64,000 nucleotides of DNA from Hydractinia symbiolongicarpus (taxonomy: Eukaryota; Cnidaria; Hydrozoa; Anthoathecata; Hydractiniidae). Both the position numbers and the translations under genes were made by a program. Within the stretch, counting starts at the first letter, position 1. Each line of letters starts with the position of its first letter. Positions 47,815-61,416 of the stretch are shown here, piece by piece. Where the stretch lies: NCBI RefSeq assembly GCF_029227915.1, contig NC_079876.1, forward strand, positions 7,256,001 to 7,320,000, given 5' to 3'. The notes under the pieces are model-generated. The model did no database searches and was not told the DNA's origin. It saw nothing but the letters and a program-made list of their open reading frames with translations.

Positions 47815-48076
47815 TGAGACTTGCAGTTTTCAAAAATGTTTTTATTTTTGATGAGACGCTTAATAAAAGAGGTTTAATCGCCGGCAAACGAAATCCCGCC
47901 ATTTCCCGTAAATCCCGGGCTTGGCCCGTATAGTCGAATGTATACAAAGAAAGTACCCAGGGAGTAAACTCATTTTCCGAACGATTTTTTAAATTATATT
48001 TTCACCACTAAGTACCCAGGGAGTAAACTCATTTCCGGAACGATTTTTTAAATTTTTTTTTCACCACTAAAACGCA
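47815..48076 (-). repeat. C monomer (right arm 5), 262 bp
   Basis: Extra piece joined at CACTAAGTACCC near 48,006. It is exactly 657 bp from the C at 47,158. Confidence 0.9.
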
Positions 48077-48482
48077 TGAGACTTGTAGTTTTCAAAAATG
48101 TTTTCATTTTTGATGACACGCTGAATAAAAGAAGTTTAATCGCCGGCAAACGAAAACCCGCCATTTCCCGTAAACCCCGGACTCGGCCCGCATAGTCAAA
48201 AGTATACAAAGAAAGTACCCAGGGAGTAAACTCATTTCCCGAACGATTTTTTAAATTATTTTTTCACCACTAAAACGCATGAGACTTGTAGTTTTCAAAA
48301 ATGTTTTCATTTTTGATGAGACGCTGAATAAAAAAAGTTTAATCGCCGGCAAACGAAAACCTGCGATTTCCCGTAAATCCCGGACTCGGCCCGTATAGTC
48401 AAAAGTATACAAAGAAAGTACCCAGGGAGTAAACTCATTTCCCGAACGATTTTTTAAAATATTTTTTCACCACTAAAACGCG

Positions 48483-48674
48483 TGAGACTTGTAGTTTTCA
48501 AAAATGTTTTCATTTTTGATGAGACGCTGAATAAAAGAAGTTTAATCGCCGGCAAACGAAAACATGCCATTTCCCGTAAATCCCGGACTCGGCCCGTATA
48601 GTAAAGAAAGTACCCGGGATGTAAACTCATTTCCCGAACGATTTTTTAAATTATTATTTCACCACTAAAACCCA
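48483..48674 (-). repeat. B monomer (right arm), 192 bp, no A partner
   Basis: Offset 2,927 bp from the B at 45,556. Confidence 0.85.
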
Positions 48675-49283
48675 TGAGACTTATAGTTTTTAAAAATGTT
48701 TTCATTTTTGATGAGACGCTGAATAAAAGAAGTTTAATCGCCGGCAAACGAAAACCCGCCATTTTCCGTAAACCCCGGACTCGGCCCGCATAGTCAAAAG
48801 TATACAAAGAAAGTACCCAGGGAGTAAACTCATTTCCCGAACGATTTTTTAAATTATTTTTTCACCACTAAAACGCATGAGACTTGTAGTTTTCAAAAAT
48901 GTTTTCTTTTTTGATGAGACGCTGAATAAAAAAAGTTTAATCGCCGGCAAACGAAAACCTGCGATATCCCGTAAATCCCGGACTCGGCCCGTATAGTCAA
49001 AAGTATACAAGGAAAGTACCCAGGGTGTAAACTCATTTCCCGAACGATTTTTTAAATTATTATTTCACCACTAAAGCCCATGAGACTTGTAGTTTTTAAA
49101 AATGTTTTCATTTTTGATGAGACGCTGAATAAAAGTAGTTTAAACGCCGGCAAACGAAAACCCGCGATTTCCCGTAAATCCCGGACTCGTCCCGTATAGT
49201 CAAAAGTATACAAAGAAAGTACCCAGGGAGTAAACTCATTTCCCGAACGATTTTTTAAAATATTTTTTCACTACTAAAACGCA

Positions 49284-49678
49284 TGAGACTTGTAGTTTTC
49301 AAAAATGTTTTCATTTTTGATGAGACGCTGAATAAAAGAAGTTTAATCGCCGGTAAACGAAAACATGCCATTTCTCGTAAATCCCGGACTCGGCCCGTAT
49401 AATAAAGAAAGTACCCGGGATGTAAACTCATTTCCCGAACGATTTTTTAAATTATTATTTCACCACTAAAACCCATGAGACTTTTAGTTTTTAAAAATGT
49501 TTTCATTTTTGATGAGACGCTGAATAAAAGAAGTTTAATCGCCGGCAAACGAAAACCCGCCATTTCCCGTAAACCCCGGACTCGGCCCGTATAGTCAAAA
49601 GTATACAAAGAAATTACCCAGGGAGTAAACTCATTTTCCAAACGATTTTTTAAATTTTTTTTTCACCACTACAACGCA
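49284..49678 (-). repeat. A-B pair (right arm 7)
   Basis: B 49,284-49,475 and A 49,476-49,678, copy of the pair at 46,357. Confidence 0.85.
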
Positions 49679-50287
49679 TGAGACTTGTAGTTTTTAAAAA
49701 TGTTTTCATTTTTGATGAGACGCTGAATAAAAGAAGTTTAATCGCCGGCGAACGAAAACCCGCCATTTCCCGTAAATCCCGGACTCGGCCCGTATAGTCA
49801 AAAGTATACAAAGAAAGTACCCAGGGAGTAAACTCATTTTCCGAACGATTTTTTAAATTATTTTTTCACCACTACAACGCATGAGACTTGTAGTTTTCAA
49901 AAATGTTTTCATTTTTGATGAGACGCTGAATAAAAGAAGTTTAATCGCCTTCAAACGAAAATCCGCGATTTCCCGTAAATCCCGGACTCGGCCCGTATAG
50001 TACAAAGAATACAAAGAAAGTACCCAGGGAGTAAACTCATTTCCGAATCGATTTTTTCAATTATCTTTTCACCACTAAAACGCATGAGACTTGTAGTTTT
50101 CAAAAATGTTTTCATTTTTGATGAGACGCTGAATAAAAGAAGTTTAATCGCCTTCAAACGAAAATCCGCGATTTCCCGTAAATCCCGGACTCGGCCCGTA
50201 TAGTACAAAGAATACAAAGAAAGTACCCAGGGAGTAAACTCATTTCCGAATCGATTTTTTCAATTATCTTTTCACCACTAAAACGCA

Positions 50288-50549
50288 TGAGACTTGCAGT
50301 TTTCAAAAATGTTTTCATTTTTGATGAGACGCTTAATAAAAGAGGTTTAATCGCCGGAAAACGAAATCGCGCGATTTCCCGTAAATCCCGGGCTTGGCCC
50401 GTATAGTCGAATGTATACAAAGAAAGTACCCAGGGAGTAAACTTATTTTTCGAACGATTTTTTAAATTATATTTTCACCACTAAGTACCCAGGGAGTAAA
50501 CTCATTTCCGGAACGATTTTTTAAATTTTTTTTTCACCACTAAAACGCA
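50288..50549 (-). repeat. C monomer (right arm 6), 262 bp
   Basis: CACTAAGTACCC near 50,479. AACTTATTTTTCGAACG differs from the CTTGTTTTCCG of its copy at 47,158. Confidence 0.9.
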
Positions 50550-53500
50550 TGAGACTTGTAGTTTTTAAAAATGTTTTCATTTCTGATGAGACGCTGAATA
50601 AAAGAAGTTTAATCGCCGGCAAACGAAAACCCAAGATTTCCCGTAAATCCCGGACTCGGCCCGTATAGTCAAAAGTATACAAAGAAAGTACCCAGGGAGT
50701 AAACTCATTTCCCGAACGATTTTTTAAATTATTTTTTCACCACTAAAACGCATGAGACTTGTAGTTTTCAGAAATGTTTTCATTTTTGATGAGACGCTTA
50801 ATGAAAGTGGTTTAATCGCCGGCAAACGAAAACCCGCAATTTCCCGTAAATCCCGGGCTTGGCCCGTATAGACGAATGTATACAAAGAAAGTACCCAGGA
50901 AGTAAACTCATTTCCAAAACGATTTTTTAAATTATCTTTTCACCACTAAAACGCATAAGACTTGTAGTTTTCAAAAATGTTTTCTTTTTGATGAGACGCT
51001 GAATAAAAGAAGTTTAATCGCCGGTAAACGAAAACCCGCCATTTCCTGTAAACCCCGGACTCTGTCCGTATAGTCAAAAGTATACAAAGAAAGTACCCAG
51101 GGTGTAAACTAATTTCCCGAACGATTTTTTAAATTATTATTTCACCACTAAAGCCTATGAGACTTGTAGTTTTTAAAAATGTTTTCATTTTTGATGAGTC
51201 GCTGAATAAAAGAAGTTTAATCGCCGGCAAACGAAAACCCGCGACTTCCCGTAAATCCCGGACTCGGCCCGTATAGTCAAAAGTATACAAAGAAAGTACC
51301 CAGGGAGTAAACTCATTTCCCGAACGATTTTTTAAATTATATTTTCACCACTAAAACGCATGAGACTTGTAGTTTTCAAAAATGTTTTCATTTTTGATGA
51401 GACGCTGAATGAAAGAAGTTTATTCGCCGGCAAACGAAAACCTGCGATTTCCCGTAAATCCCGGACTCGGTCCGTATAGTCAGAAGTATGCAAAGAAAGT
51501 ACCCAGGGTGTAAACTCATATCCCGAACGATTTTTAAATTATTATTTCACCACTAAAGCCCATGAGACTTGTAGTTTTTAAAAATGTTTTCATTTTTGAT
51601 GAGTCGCTGAATAAAAGAAGTTTAATCGCCGGCAAACGAAAACCCGCGACTTCCCGTAAATCCCGGACTCGGCCCGTATAGTCAAAAGTATACAAAGAAA
51701 GTACCCAGGGAGTAAACTCATTTCCAGAACGATTTTTTAAATTATTTTTTCACCACTAAAACGCATGAGACTTGTAGTTTTCAAAAATGTTTTCATTTTT
51801 GATGAGACGCTAAATAAAAGAAGTTTAATCGCCGGCAAACAAAAACCCGCCATTTCCCGTAAACCCCGGACTCGGCCCGCATAGTCAAAAGTATACAAAG
51901 AAAGTACCCAGGGAGTAAACTCTTTTCCCGAACGATTTTTTAAATTATTTTTTCACCACTAAAACGCATGAGACTTGTAGTTTTCAAAAATGTTTTCATT
52001 TTTAATGAGTCGCTGAATAAAAGAAGTTTAATCGCCGGCAAACGAAAACCCGCGACTTCCCGTAAATCCCGGGCTTGGCCCGTATAGACGAATGTATACA
52101 AAGAAAGTACCCAGGAAGTAAACTCATTTCCAAAACGATTTTTTAAATTATCTTTTCACCACTAAAACGCATAAGACTTGTAGTTTTCAAAAATGTTTTC
52201 TTTTTGATGAGACGCTGAATAAAAGAAGTTTCATCGCCGGTAAACGAAAACCCGCCATTTCCTGTAAACCCCGGACTCTGTCCGTATAGTCAAAAGTATA
52301 CAAAGAAAGTACCCAGGGTGTAAACTAATTTCCCGAACGATTTTTTAAATTATTATTTCACCACTAAAGCCTATGAGACTTGTAGTTTTTAAAAATGTTT
52401 TCATTTTTGATGAGTCGCTGAATAAAAGAAGTTTAATCGCCGGCAAACGAAAACCCGCGACTTCCCGTAAATCCCGGACTCGGCCCGTATAGTCAAAAGT
52501 ATACAAAGAAAGTACCCAGGGAGTAAACTCATTTTCCGAACGATTTTTTAAATTATATTTTCACCACTAAAACGCATGAGACTTGTAGTTTTCAAAAATG
52601 TTTTCATTTTTGATGAGACGCTGAATAAAAGAAGTTTAATCGCCGGCAAACAAAAACCCGCCATTTCCCGTAAACCCCGGACTCGGCCCGCATAGTCAAA
52701 AGTATACAAAGAAAGTACCCAGGGAGTAAACTCTTTTCCCGAACGATTTTTTAAATTATTTTTTCACCACTAAAACGCATGAGACTTGTAGTTTTCAAAA
52801 ATGTTTTCATTTTTAATGAGTCGCTGAATAAAAGAAGTTTAATCGCCGGCAAACGAAAACCCGCGACTTCCCGTAAATCCCGGACTCGGCCCGTATAGTC
52901 AAAAGTATACAAAGAAAGTACCCAGGGAGTAAACTCATTTCCCGAACGATTTTTTAAATTATATTTTCACCACTAAAACGCATGAGACTTGTAGTTTTCA
53001 AAAATGTTTTCATTTCTGATGAGACGCTGAATAAAAGAAGTTTAATCGCCGGCAAACGAAAACCCAAGATTTCCCGTAAATCCCGGACTCGGCCCGTATA
53101 GTCAAAAGTATACAAAGAAAGTACCCAGGGAGTAAACGCATTTCCCGAACGATTTTTTAAATTATTTTTTCACCACTAAAACGCATGAGACTTGTAGTTT
53201 TCAGAAATGTTTTCATTTTTGATGAGTCGCTGAATAAAAGAAGTTTAATCGCCGGCAAACGAAAACCCGCGACTTCCCGTAAATCCCGGACTCGGCCCGT
53301 ATAGTCAAAAGTATACAAAGAAAGTACCCAGGGAGTAAACTCATTTCCCGAACGATTTTTTAAATTATATTTTCACCACTAAAACGCATGAGACTTGTAG
53401 TTTTCAAAAATGTTTTCATTTTTGATGAGACGCTGAATGAAAGAAGTTTATTCGCCGGCAAACGAAAACCTGCGATTTCCCGTAAATCCCGGACTCGGCC

Positions 53501-55011
53501 CGTATAGTCAGAAGTATGCAAAGAAAGTACCCAGGGTGTAAACTCATATCCCGAACGATTTTTAAATTATTATTTCACCACTAAAGCCCATGAGACTTGT
53601 AGTTTTTAAAAATGTTTTCATTTTTGATGATACGCTGAATAAAAGAAGTTTAATCGCCGGCAAACGAAAACCCGCCATTTCCCGTACACCCTGGACTCGG
53701 CCCGTATAATCAAAAGTATACAAAGAAAGTACCCAGGGAGTAAACTCATTTCCCGAACGATTTTTTAAATTATTTTTTCACCACTAAAACGCATGAGACT
53801 TGTAGTTTTCAAAAATGTTTTCATTTTTGATGAGACGCTGAATAAAAGAAGTTTAATCGCCGGCAAACAAAAACCCGCCATTTCCCGTAAACCCCGGACT
53901 CGGCCCGCATAGTCAAAAGTATACAAAGAAAGTACCCAGGGAGTAAACTCTTTTCCCGAACGATTTTTTAAATTATTTTTTCACCACTAAAACGCATGAG
54001 ACTTGTAGTTTTCAAAAATGTTTTCATTTTTAATGAGTCGCTGAATAAAAGAAGTTTAATCGCCGGCAAACGAAAACCCGCGACTTCCCGTAAATCCCGG
54101 ACTCGGCCCGTATAGTCAAAAGTATACAAAGAAAGTACCCAGGGAGTAAACTCATTTCCCGAACGATTTTTTAAATTATATTTTCACCACTAAAACGCAT
54201 GAGACTTGTAGTTTTCAAAAATGTTTTCATTTTTGATGAGACGCTGAATGAAAGAAGTTTATTCGCCGGCAAACGAAAACCTGCGATTTCCCGTAAATCC
54301 CGGACTCGGCCCGTATAGTCAGAAGTATGCAAAGAAAGTACCCAGGGAGTAAACTCATTTCCCGAACGATTTTTTAAATTATTTTTTCACCACTAAAACG
54401 CATGAGACTTGTAGTTTTCAAAAATGTTTTCATTTTTGATGAGACGCTGAATAAAAGAAGTTTAATCGCCGGCAAACAAAAACCCGCCATTTCCCGTAAA
54501 CCCCGGACTCGGCCCGCATAGTCAAAAGTATACAAAGAAAGTACCCAGGGAGTAAACTAATTTCCCGAACGATTTTTTAAATTATTATTTCACCACTAAA
54601 GCCTATGAGACTTGTAGTTTTTAAAAATGTTTTCATTTTTGATGAGACGCTGAATAAAAGAAGTTTAATCGCCGGCAAACGAAAACCTGCGATTTCCCGT
54701 AAATCCCGGACTCGGCCCGCATAGTCAAAAGTATACAAAGAAAGTACCCAGGGAGTAAACTAATTTCCCGAACGATTTTTTAAATTATTATTTCACCACT
54801 ACAACGCATGAGACTTGTAGTTTTCAAAAATGTTTTCATTTTTGATGAGACGCTGAATAAAAGAAGTTTAATCGCCTTCAAACGAAAATCCGCGATTTCC
54901 CGTAAATCCCGGACCCGGCACGTATAGTACAAAGAATACAAAGAAAGTACCCAGGGAGTAAACTCATTTCCGAATCGATTTTTTCAATTATCTTTTCACC
55001 ACTAAAACGCA
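50550..55011 (-). repeat. Mixed T1/T4 monomers with the ACCCAAGATTT series
   Basis: The series ACCCAAGATTT, AGACGAATG, TTTTCTTTTTGATG (one T short), CTCTGTCCG, GAGTCGCTG, CAGAAGTATGCAAAG runs from 50.63 to 51.54 kb. Parts of it recur at 52.08-52.5 and 53.06-53.6 kb, mixed with AAACAAAAACCCGCC monomers. No B or C monomer occurs in this span. Confidence 0.8.
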
Positions 55012-55273
55012 TGAGACTTGCAGTTTTCAAAAATGTTTTCATTTTTGATGAGACGCTTAATAAAAGAGGTTTAATCGCCGGAAAACGAAATCCCGCGATT
55101 TCCCGTAAATCCCGGGCTTGGGCCGTATAGTCGAATGTATACAAAGAAAGTACCCAGGGAGTAAACTTATTTTCCGAACGATTTTTTAAATTATATTTTC
55201 ACCACTAAGTACCCAGGGAGTAAACTCATTTCCGGAACGATTTTTTAAATTTTTTTTTCACCACTAAAACGCA
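55012..55273 (-). repeat. C monomer (right arm 7), 262 bp
   Basis: CACTAAGTACCC near 55,203, with AACTTATTTTCCG. Confidence 0.9.
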
Positions 55274-57302
55274 TGAGACTTGTAGTTTTCAAAAATGTTT
55301 TCATTTCTGATGAGACGCTGAATAAAAGAAGTTTAATCGCCGGCAAACGAAAACCCAAGATTTCCCGTAAATCCCGGACTCGGCCAGTATAGTCAAAAGT
55401 ATACAAAGAAAGTACCCAGGGAGTAAACTCATTTCCCGAACGATTTTTTAAATTATTTTTTCACCACTAAAACGCATGAGACTTGTAGTTTTCAGAAATG
55501 TTTTCATTTTTGATGAGACGCTTAATGAAAGTGGTTTAATCGCCACCAAACGAAAACCCGCGATTTCCCGTAAATCCCGGGCTTGGCCCGTATAGACGAA
55601 TGTATACAAAGAAAGTACCCAGGAAGTAAACTCATTTCCAAAACGATTTTTTAAATTATCTTTTCACCACTAAAACGCATAAGACTTGTAGTTTTCAAAA
55701 ATGTTTTCTTTTTGATGAGACGCTGAATAAAAGAAGTTTAATCGCCGGTAAACGAAAACCCGCCATTTCCTGTAAACCCCGGACTCTGTCCGTATAGTCA
55801 AAAGTATACAAAGAAAGTACCCAGGGTGTAAACTAATTTCCCGAACGATTTTTTAAATTATTATTTCACCACTAAAGCCTATGAGACTTGTAGTTTTTAA
55901 AAATGTTTTCATTTTTGATGAGTCGCTGAATAAAAGAAGTTTAATCGCCGGCAAACGAAAACCCGCGACTTCCCGTAAATCCCGGACTCGGCCCGTATAG
56001 TCAAAAGTATACAAAGAAAGTACCCAGGGAGTAAACTCATTTCCCGAACGATTTTTTAAATTATATTTTCACCACTAAAACGCATGAGACTTGTAGTTTT
56101 CAAAAATGTTTTCATTTTTGATGAGACGCTGAATGAAAGAAGTTTATTCGCCGGCAAACGAAAACCTGCGATTTCCCGTAAATCCCGGACTCGGCCCGTA
56201 TAGTCAGAAGTATACAAAGAAAGTACCCAGGGAGTAAACTCTTTTCCCGAACGATTTTTTAAATTATTTTTTCACCACTAAAACGCATGAGACTTGTAGT
56301 TTTCAAAAATGTTTTCATTTTTAATGAGTCGCTGAAAAAAAGAAGTTTAATCGCCGGCAAACGAAAACCCGCGACTTCCCGTAAATCCCGGACTCGGCCC
56401 GTATAGTCAAAAGTATACAAAGAAAGTACCCAGGGAGTAAACTCATTTCCCGAACGATTTTTTAAATTATATTTTCACCACTAAAACGCATGAGACTTGT
56501 AGTTTTCAAAAATGTTTTCATTTTTGATGAGACGCTGAATGAAAGAAGTTTATTCGCCGGCAAACGAAAACCTGCGATTTCCCGTAAATCCCGGACTCGG
56601 CCCGTATAGTCAGAAGTATGCAAAGAAAGTACCCAGGGAGTAAACTCATTTCCCGAACGATTTTTTAAATTATTTTTTCACCACTAAAACGCATGAGACT
56701 TGTAGTTTTCAAAAATGTTTTCATTTTTGATGAGACGCTGAATAAAAGAAGTTTAATCGCCGGCAAACAAAAACCCGCCATTTCCCGTAAACCCCGGACT
56801 CGGCCCGCATAGTCAAAAGTATACAAAGAAAGTACCCAGGGAGTAAACTAATTTCCCGAACGATTTTTTAAATTATTATTTCACCACTAAAGCCTATGAG
56901 ACTTGTAGTTTTTAAAAATGTTTTCATTTTTGATGAGACGCTGAATAAAAGAAGTTTAATCGCCGGCAAACGAAAACATGCGATTTCCCGTAAATCCCGG
57001 ACTCGGCCCGCATAGTCAAAAGTATACAAAGAAAGTACCCAGGGAGTAAACTAATTTCCCGAACGATTTTTTAAATTATTATTTCACCACTACAACGCAT
57101 GAGACTTGTAGTTTTCAAAAATGTTTTCATTTTTAATGAGACGCTGAATAAAAGAAGTTTAATCGCCTTCAAACGAAAACCCGCGATTTCCCGTAAATCC
57201 CGGACCCGGCCCGTATAGTACAAAGAATACAAAGAAAGTACCCAGGGAGTAAACTCATTTCCGAATCGATTTTTTCAATTATCTTTTCACCACTAAAACG
57301 CA

Positions 57303-57564
57303 TGAGACTTGCAATTTTCAAAAATGTTTTCATTTTTGATGAGACGCTTAATAAAAGAGGTTTAATCGCCGGAAAACGAAATCCCGCGATTTCCCGTAAA
57401 TCCCGGGCTTGGCCCGTATAGTCGAATGTATACAAAGAAAGTACCCAGGGAGTAAACTTATTTTCCGAACGATTTTTTAAATTATATTTTCACCACTAAG
57501 TACCCAGGGAGTAAACTCATTTCCGGAACGATTTTTTAAATTTTTTTTTCACCACTAAAACGCA
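57303..57564 (-). repeat. C monomer (right arm 8), 262 bp
   Basis: Same as the C at 55,012, with TTGCAATTTTC for TTGCAGTTTTC. Confidence 0.9.
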
Positions 57565-58560
57565 TGAGACTTGTAGTTTTCAAAAATGTTTTCATTTCTG
57601 ATGAGACGCTGAATAAAAGAAGTTTAATCGCCGGCAAACGAAAACCCAAGATTTCCCGTAAATCCCGGACTCGGCCAGTATAGTCAAAAGTATACAAAGA
57701 AAGTACCCAGGGAGTAAACTCATTTCCCGAACGATTTTTTAAATTATTTTTTCACCACTAAAACGCATGAGACTTGTAGTTTTCAGAAATGTTTTCATTT
57801 TTGATGAGACGCTTAATGAAAGTGGTTTAATCGCCGGCAAACGAAAACCCGCGATTTCCCGTAAATCCCGGGCTTGGCCCGTATAGACGAATGTATACAA
57901 AGAAAGTACCCAGGAAGTAAACTCATTTCCAAAACGATTTTTTAAATTATCTTTTCACCACTAAAACGCATAAGACTTGTAGTTTTCAAAAATGTTTTCT
58001 TTTTGATGAGACGCTGAATAAAAGAAGTTTAATCGCCGGTAAACGAAAACCCGCCATTTCCTGTAAACCCCGGACTCTGTCCGTATAGTCAAAAGTATAC
58101 AAAGAAAGTACCCAGGGTGTAAACTAATTTCCCGAACGATTTTTTAAATTATTATTTCACCACTAAAGCCTATGAGACTTGTAGTTTTTAAAAATGTTTT
58201 CATTTTTGATGAGTCGCTGAATAAAAGAAGTTTAATCGCCGGCAAACGAAAACCCGCGACTTCCCGTAAATCCCGGACTCGGCCCGTATAGTCAAAAGTA
58301 TACAAAGAAAGTACCCAGGGAGTAAACTCATTTCCCGAACGATTTTTTAAATTATATTTTCACCACTAAAACGCATGAGACTTGTAGTTTTCAAAAATGT
58401 TTTCATTTTTGATGAGACGCTGAATGAAAGAAGTTTATTCGCCGGCAAACGAAAACCTGCGATTTCCCGTAAATCCCGGACTCGGCCCGTATAGTCAGAA
58501 GTATGCAAAGAAAGTACCCAGGGTGTAAACTCATATCCCGAACGATTTTTAAATTATTAT

Positions 58561-60808
58561 TTCACCACTAAAGCCTATGAGACTTGTAGTTTTTAAAAAT
58601 GTTTTCATTTTTGATGATACGCTGAATAAAAGAAGTTTAATCGCCGGCAAACGAAAACCCGCCATTTCCCGTACACCCTGGACTCGGCCCGTATAATCAA
58701 AAGTATACAAAGAAAGTACCCAGGGAGTAAACTCATTTCCCGAACGATTTTTTAAATTATTTTTTCACCACTAAAACGCATGAGACTTGTAGTTTTCAAA
58801 AATGTTTTCATTTTTGATGAGACGCTGAATAAAAGAAGTTTAATCGCCGGCAAACAAAAACCCGCCATTTCCCGTAAACCCCGGACTCGGCCCGCATAGT
58901 CAAAAGTATACAAAGAAAGTACCCAGGGAGTAAACTCTTTTCCCGAACGATTTTTTAAATTATTTTTTCACCACTAAAACGCATGAGACTTGTAGTTTTC
59001 AAAAATGTTTTCATTTTTAATGAGTCGCTGAATAAAAGAAGTTTAATCGCCGGCAAACGAAAACCCGCGACTTCCCGTAAATCCCGGACTCGGCCCGTAT
59101 AGTCAAAAGTTTACAAAGAAAGTACCCAGGGAGTAAACTCATTTCCCGAACGATTTTTTAAATTATATTTTCACCACTAAAACGCATGAGACTTGTAGTT
59201 TTCAAAAATGTTTTCATTTTTGATGAGACGCTGAATGAAAGAAGTTTATTCGCCGGCAAACGAAAACCTGCGATTTCCCGTAAATCCCGGACTCGGCCCG
59301 TATAGTCAGAAGTATGCAAAGAAAGTACCCAGGGTGTAAACTCATATCCCGAACGATTTTTAAATTATTATTTCACCACTAAAGCCCATGAGACTTGTAG
59401 TTTTTAAAAATGTTTTCATTTTTGATGATACGCTGAATAAAAGAAGTTTAATCGCCGGCAAACGAAAACCCGCCATTTCCCGTACACCCTGGACTCGGCC
59501 CATATAATCAAAAGTATACAAAGAAAGTACCCAGGGAGTAAACTCATTTCCCGAACGATTTTTTAAATTATTTTTTCACCACTAAAACGCATGAGACTTG
59601 TAGTTTTCAAAAATGTTTTCATTTTTGATGAGACGCTGAATAAAAGAAGTTTAATCGCCGGCAAACAAAAACCCGCCATTTCCCGTAAACCCCGGACTCG
59701 GCCCGCATAGTCAAAAGTATACAAAGAAAGTACCCAGTGAGTAAACTAATTTCCCGAACGATTTTTTAAATTATTATTTCACCACTAAAGCCTATGAGAC
59801 TTGTAGTTTTTAAAAATGTTTTCATTTTTGATGAGACGCTGAATAAAAGAAGTTTAATCGCCGGCAAACGAAAACCTGCGATTTCCCGTAAATCCCGGAC
59901 TCGGCCCGTATAGTCAAAAGTATACAAAGAAAGTACCCAGGGTGTAAACTCATTTCCCGAACGATTTTTTAAATTATTATTTCACCACTAAAGCCCCTGA
60001 GACTTGTAGTTTTTAAAAATGTTTTCATTTTTGATGAGACGCTGAATAAAAGAAGTTTAATCGCCGGCAAACGAAAACCCGCCATTTCCCGTACACCCTG
60101 GACTCGGCCCGTATAATCAAAAGTATACAAAGAAAGTACCCAGGGAGTAAACTCATTTCCCGAACGATTTTTTAAATTATTTTTTCACCACTAAAACGCA
60201 TGAGACTTGTAGTTTTCAAAAATGTTTTCATTTTTGATGAGACGCTGAATAAAAGAAGTTTAATCGCCGGCAAACGAAAACCCGCCATTTCCCGTAAACC
60301 CCGGACTCGGCCCGCATAGTCAAAAGTATACAAAGAAAGTACCCAGGGAGTAAACTCTTTTCCCGAACGATTTTTTAAATTATTTTTTCACCACTAAAAC
60401 GCATGAGACTTGTAGTTTTCAAAAATGTTTTCATTTTTGATGAGACGCTGAATAAAAGAAGTTTAATCGCCGGCAAACGAAAACCTGCGATTTCCCGTAA
60501 ATCCCGGACTCGGCCCGTATAGTCAAAAGTATACAAAGAAAGTACCCAGGGTGTAAACTCATTTCCCGAACGATTTTTTAAATTATATTTTCACCACTAA
60601 AACGCATGAGACTTGTAGTTTTCAAAAATGTTTTCATTTTTGATGAGACGCTGAATAAAAGAAGTTTAATCGCCGGCAAACGAAAACCCGCCATTTCCCG
60701 TAAACCCCGGACTCGACCCGTATAGACAAAAGTATACAAAAAAAGTACCCAGGGAGTAAACTCATTTCCCGAACGATTTTTTATATTATTTTTTTACGAC
60801 TAAACGCA
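58561..60808 (-). repeat. 4-mer/3-mer HOR with TACACCCTGG
   Basis: GTACACCCTGG with GTATAATCAAAAG occurs at 58,671, 59,482 and 60,091, spacing 811 and 609. Each unit follows with T1, AAACAAAAACCCGCC and GAGTCGCTG or similar monomers. The same marker is at 53,684. Confidence 0.82.
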
Positions 60809-61416
60809 TGAGACTGGTAGTTTTCAAATATATTTTCATATTTGATGGGACGCTAAATAAAAGAAGTTTAATCGCCGGCAAACGAGAATCCGCGATTTCC
60901 CGTAAATCCCGGGCTCGGCCCGTATAGTCAAAAGTATACAAAGAAAGTACACCGGGAGTAAACTCATTTCCCGAACGATTTTTTAAATTATTTTTTCACC
61001 ACTAAAACGCATGAGACTTGTAGTTTTCAAAAATGTTTTCATTTTTGATGAGACGCTTAATAAAAGAGGTTTAATCGCCGGCAAACGACATGCCGCGTTT
61101 TCCCGTAAATCCGGGGCTTGGCCCGTATAGTCGAATGTATACAAAGAAAGTACCCAGGGAGTAAACTCATTTCCCGAACGATTTTTTATATTATTTTTTT
61201 ACCACTAAACGCATGAGACTTGTAGTTTTCAAAAATATTTTCATATTTGATGGGACGCTAAATAAAAGAGGTTTAATCGCCGGAAAACGAAATCCCGCGA
61301 TTTCCCGTAAATCCCGGGCTTGGCCCGTATAGTCGAATGTATACAAGGAAAGTACCCAGGGAGTAAACTCATTTCCGAATCGATTTTTTTAATTATCTTT
61401 TCACCACTAAAACGCA
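60809..61416 (-). repeat. D-T3-D trimer, second copy
   Basis: 60,809-61,011 is a D monomer (CGAGAATCCGCG), 61,012-61,213 is T3 (CGACATGCCGCG), and 61,214-61,416 is a D/T2 hybrid. All three boundaries are 29,408 bp from those at 31,401. The left edge has a private TTTTTACGACTAAACGC variant. Confidence 0.85.

Larger units (their letters stand above)
48077..50549 (-). repeat. Large duplication, copy 2 (2,473 bp), one monomer longer
   Basis: Same order as 45,150-47,419 plus one additional 203-bp monomer: 49,882-50,084 and 50,085-50,287 are tandem copies, both ending (- strand start) in the CAATTATC or CACTAC context and sharing CTTCAAACGAAAATCCGCG with GTACAAAGAATAC. Confidence 0.87.
55012..58560 (-). 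repeat. 11-mer offset duplication, 2,291 bp
   Basis: The C monomers at 55,012 and 57,303 are 2,291 bp apart. The monomers on both sides match (for example TTTTCTTTTTGATG at about 55,705 and 57,996) until about 56.2 versus 58.5 kb, where AGTATACAAAG versus AGTATGCAAAG and different next monomers end the match. Confidence 0.83.
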
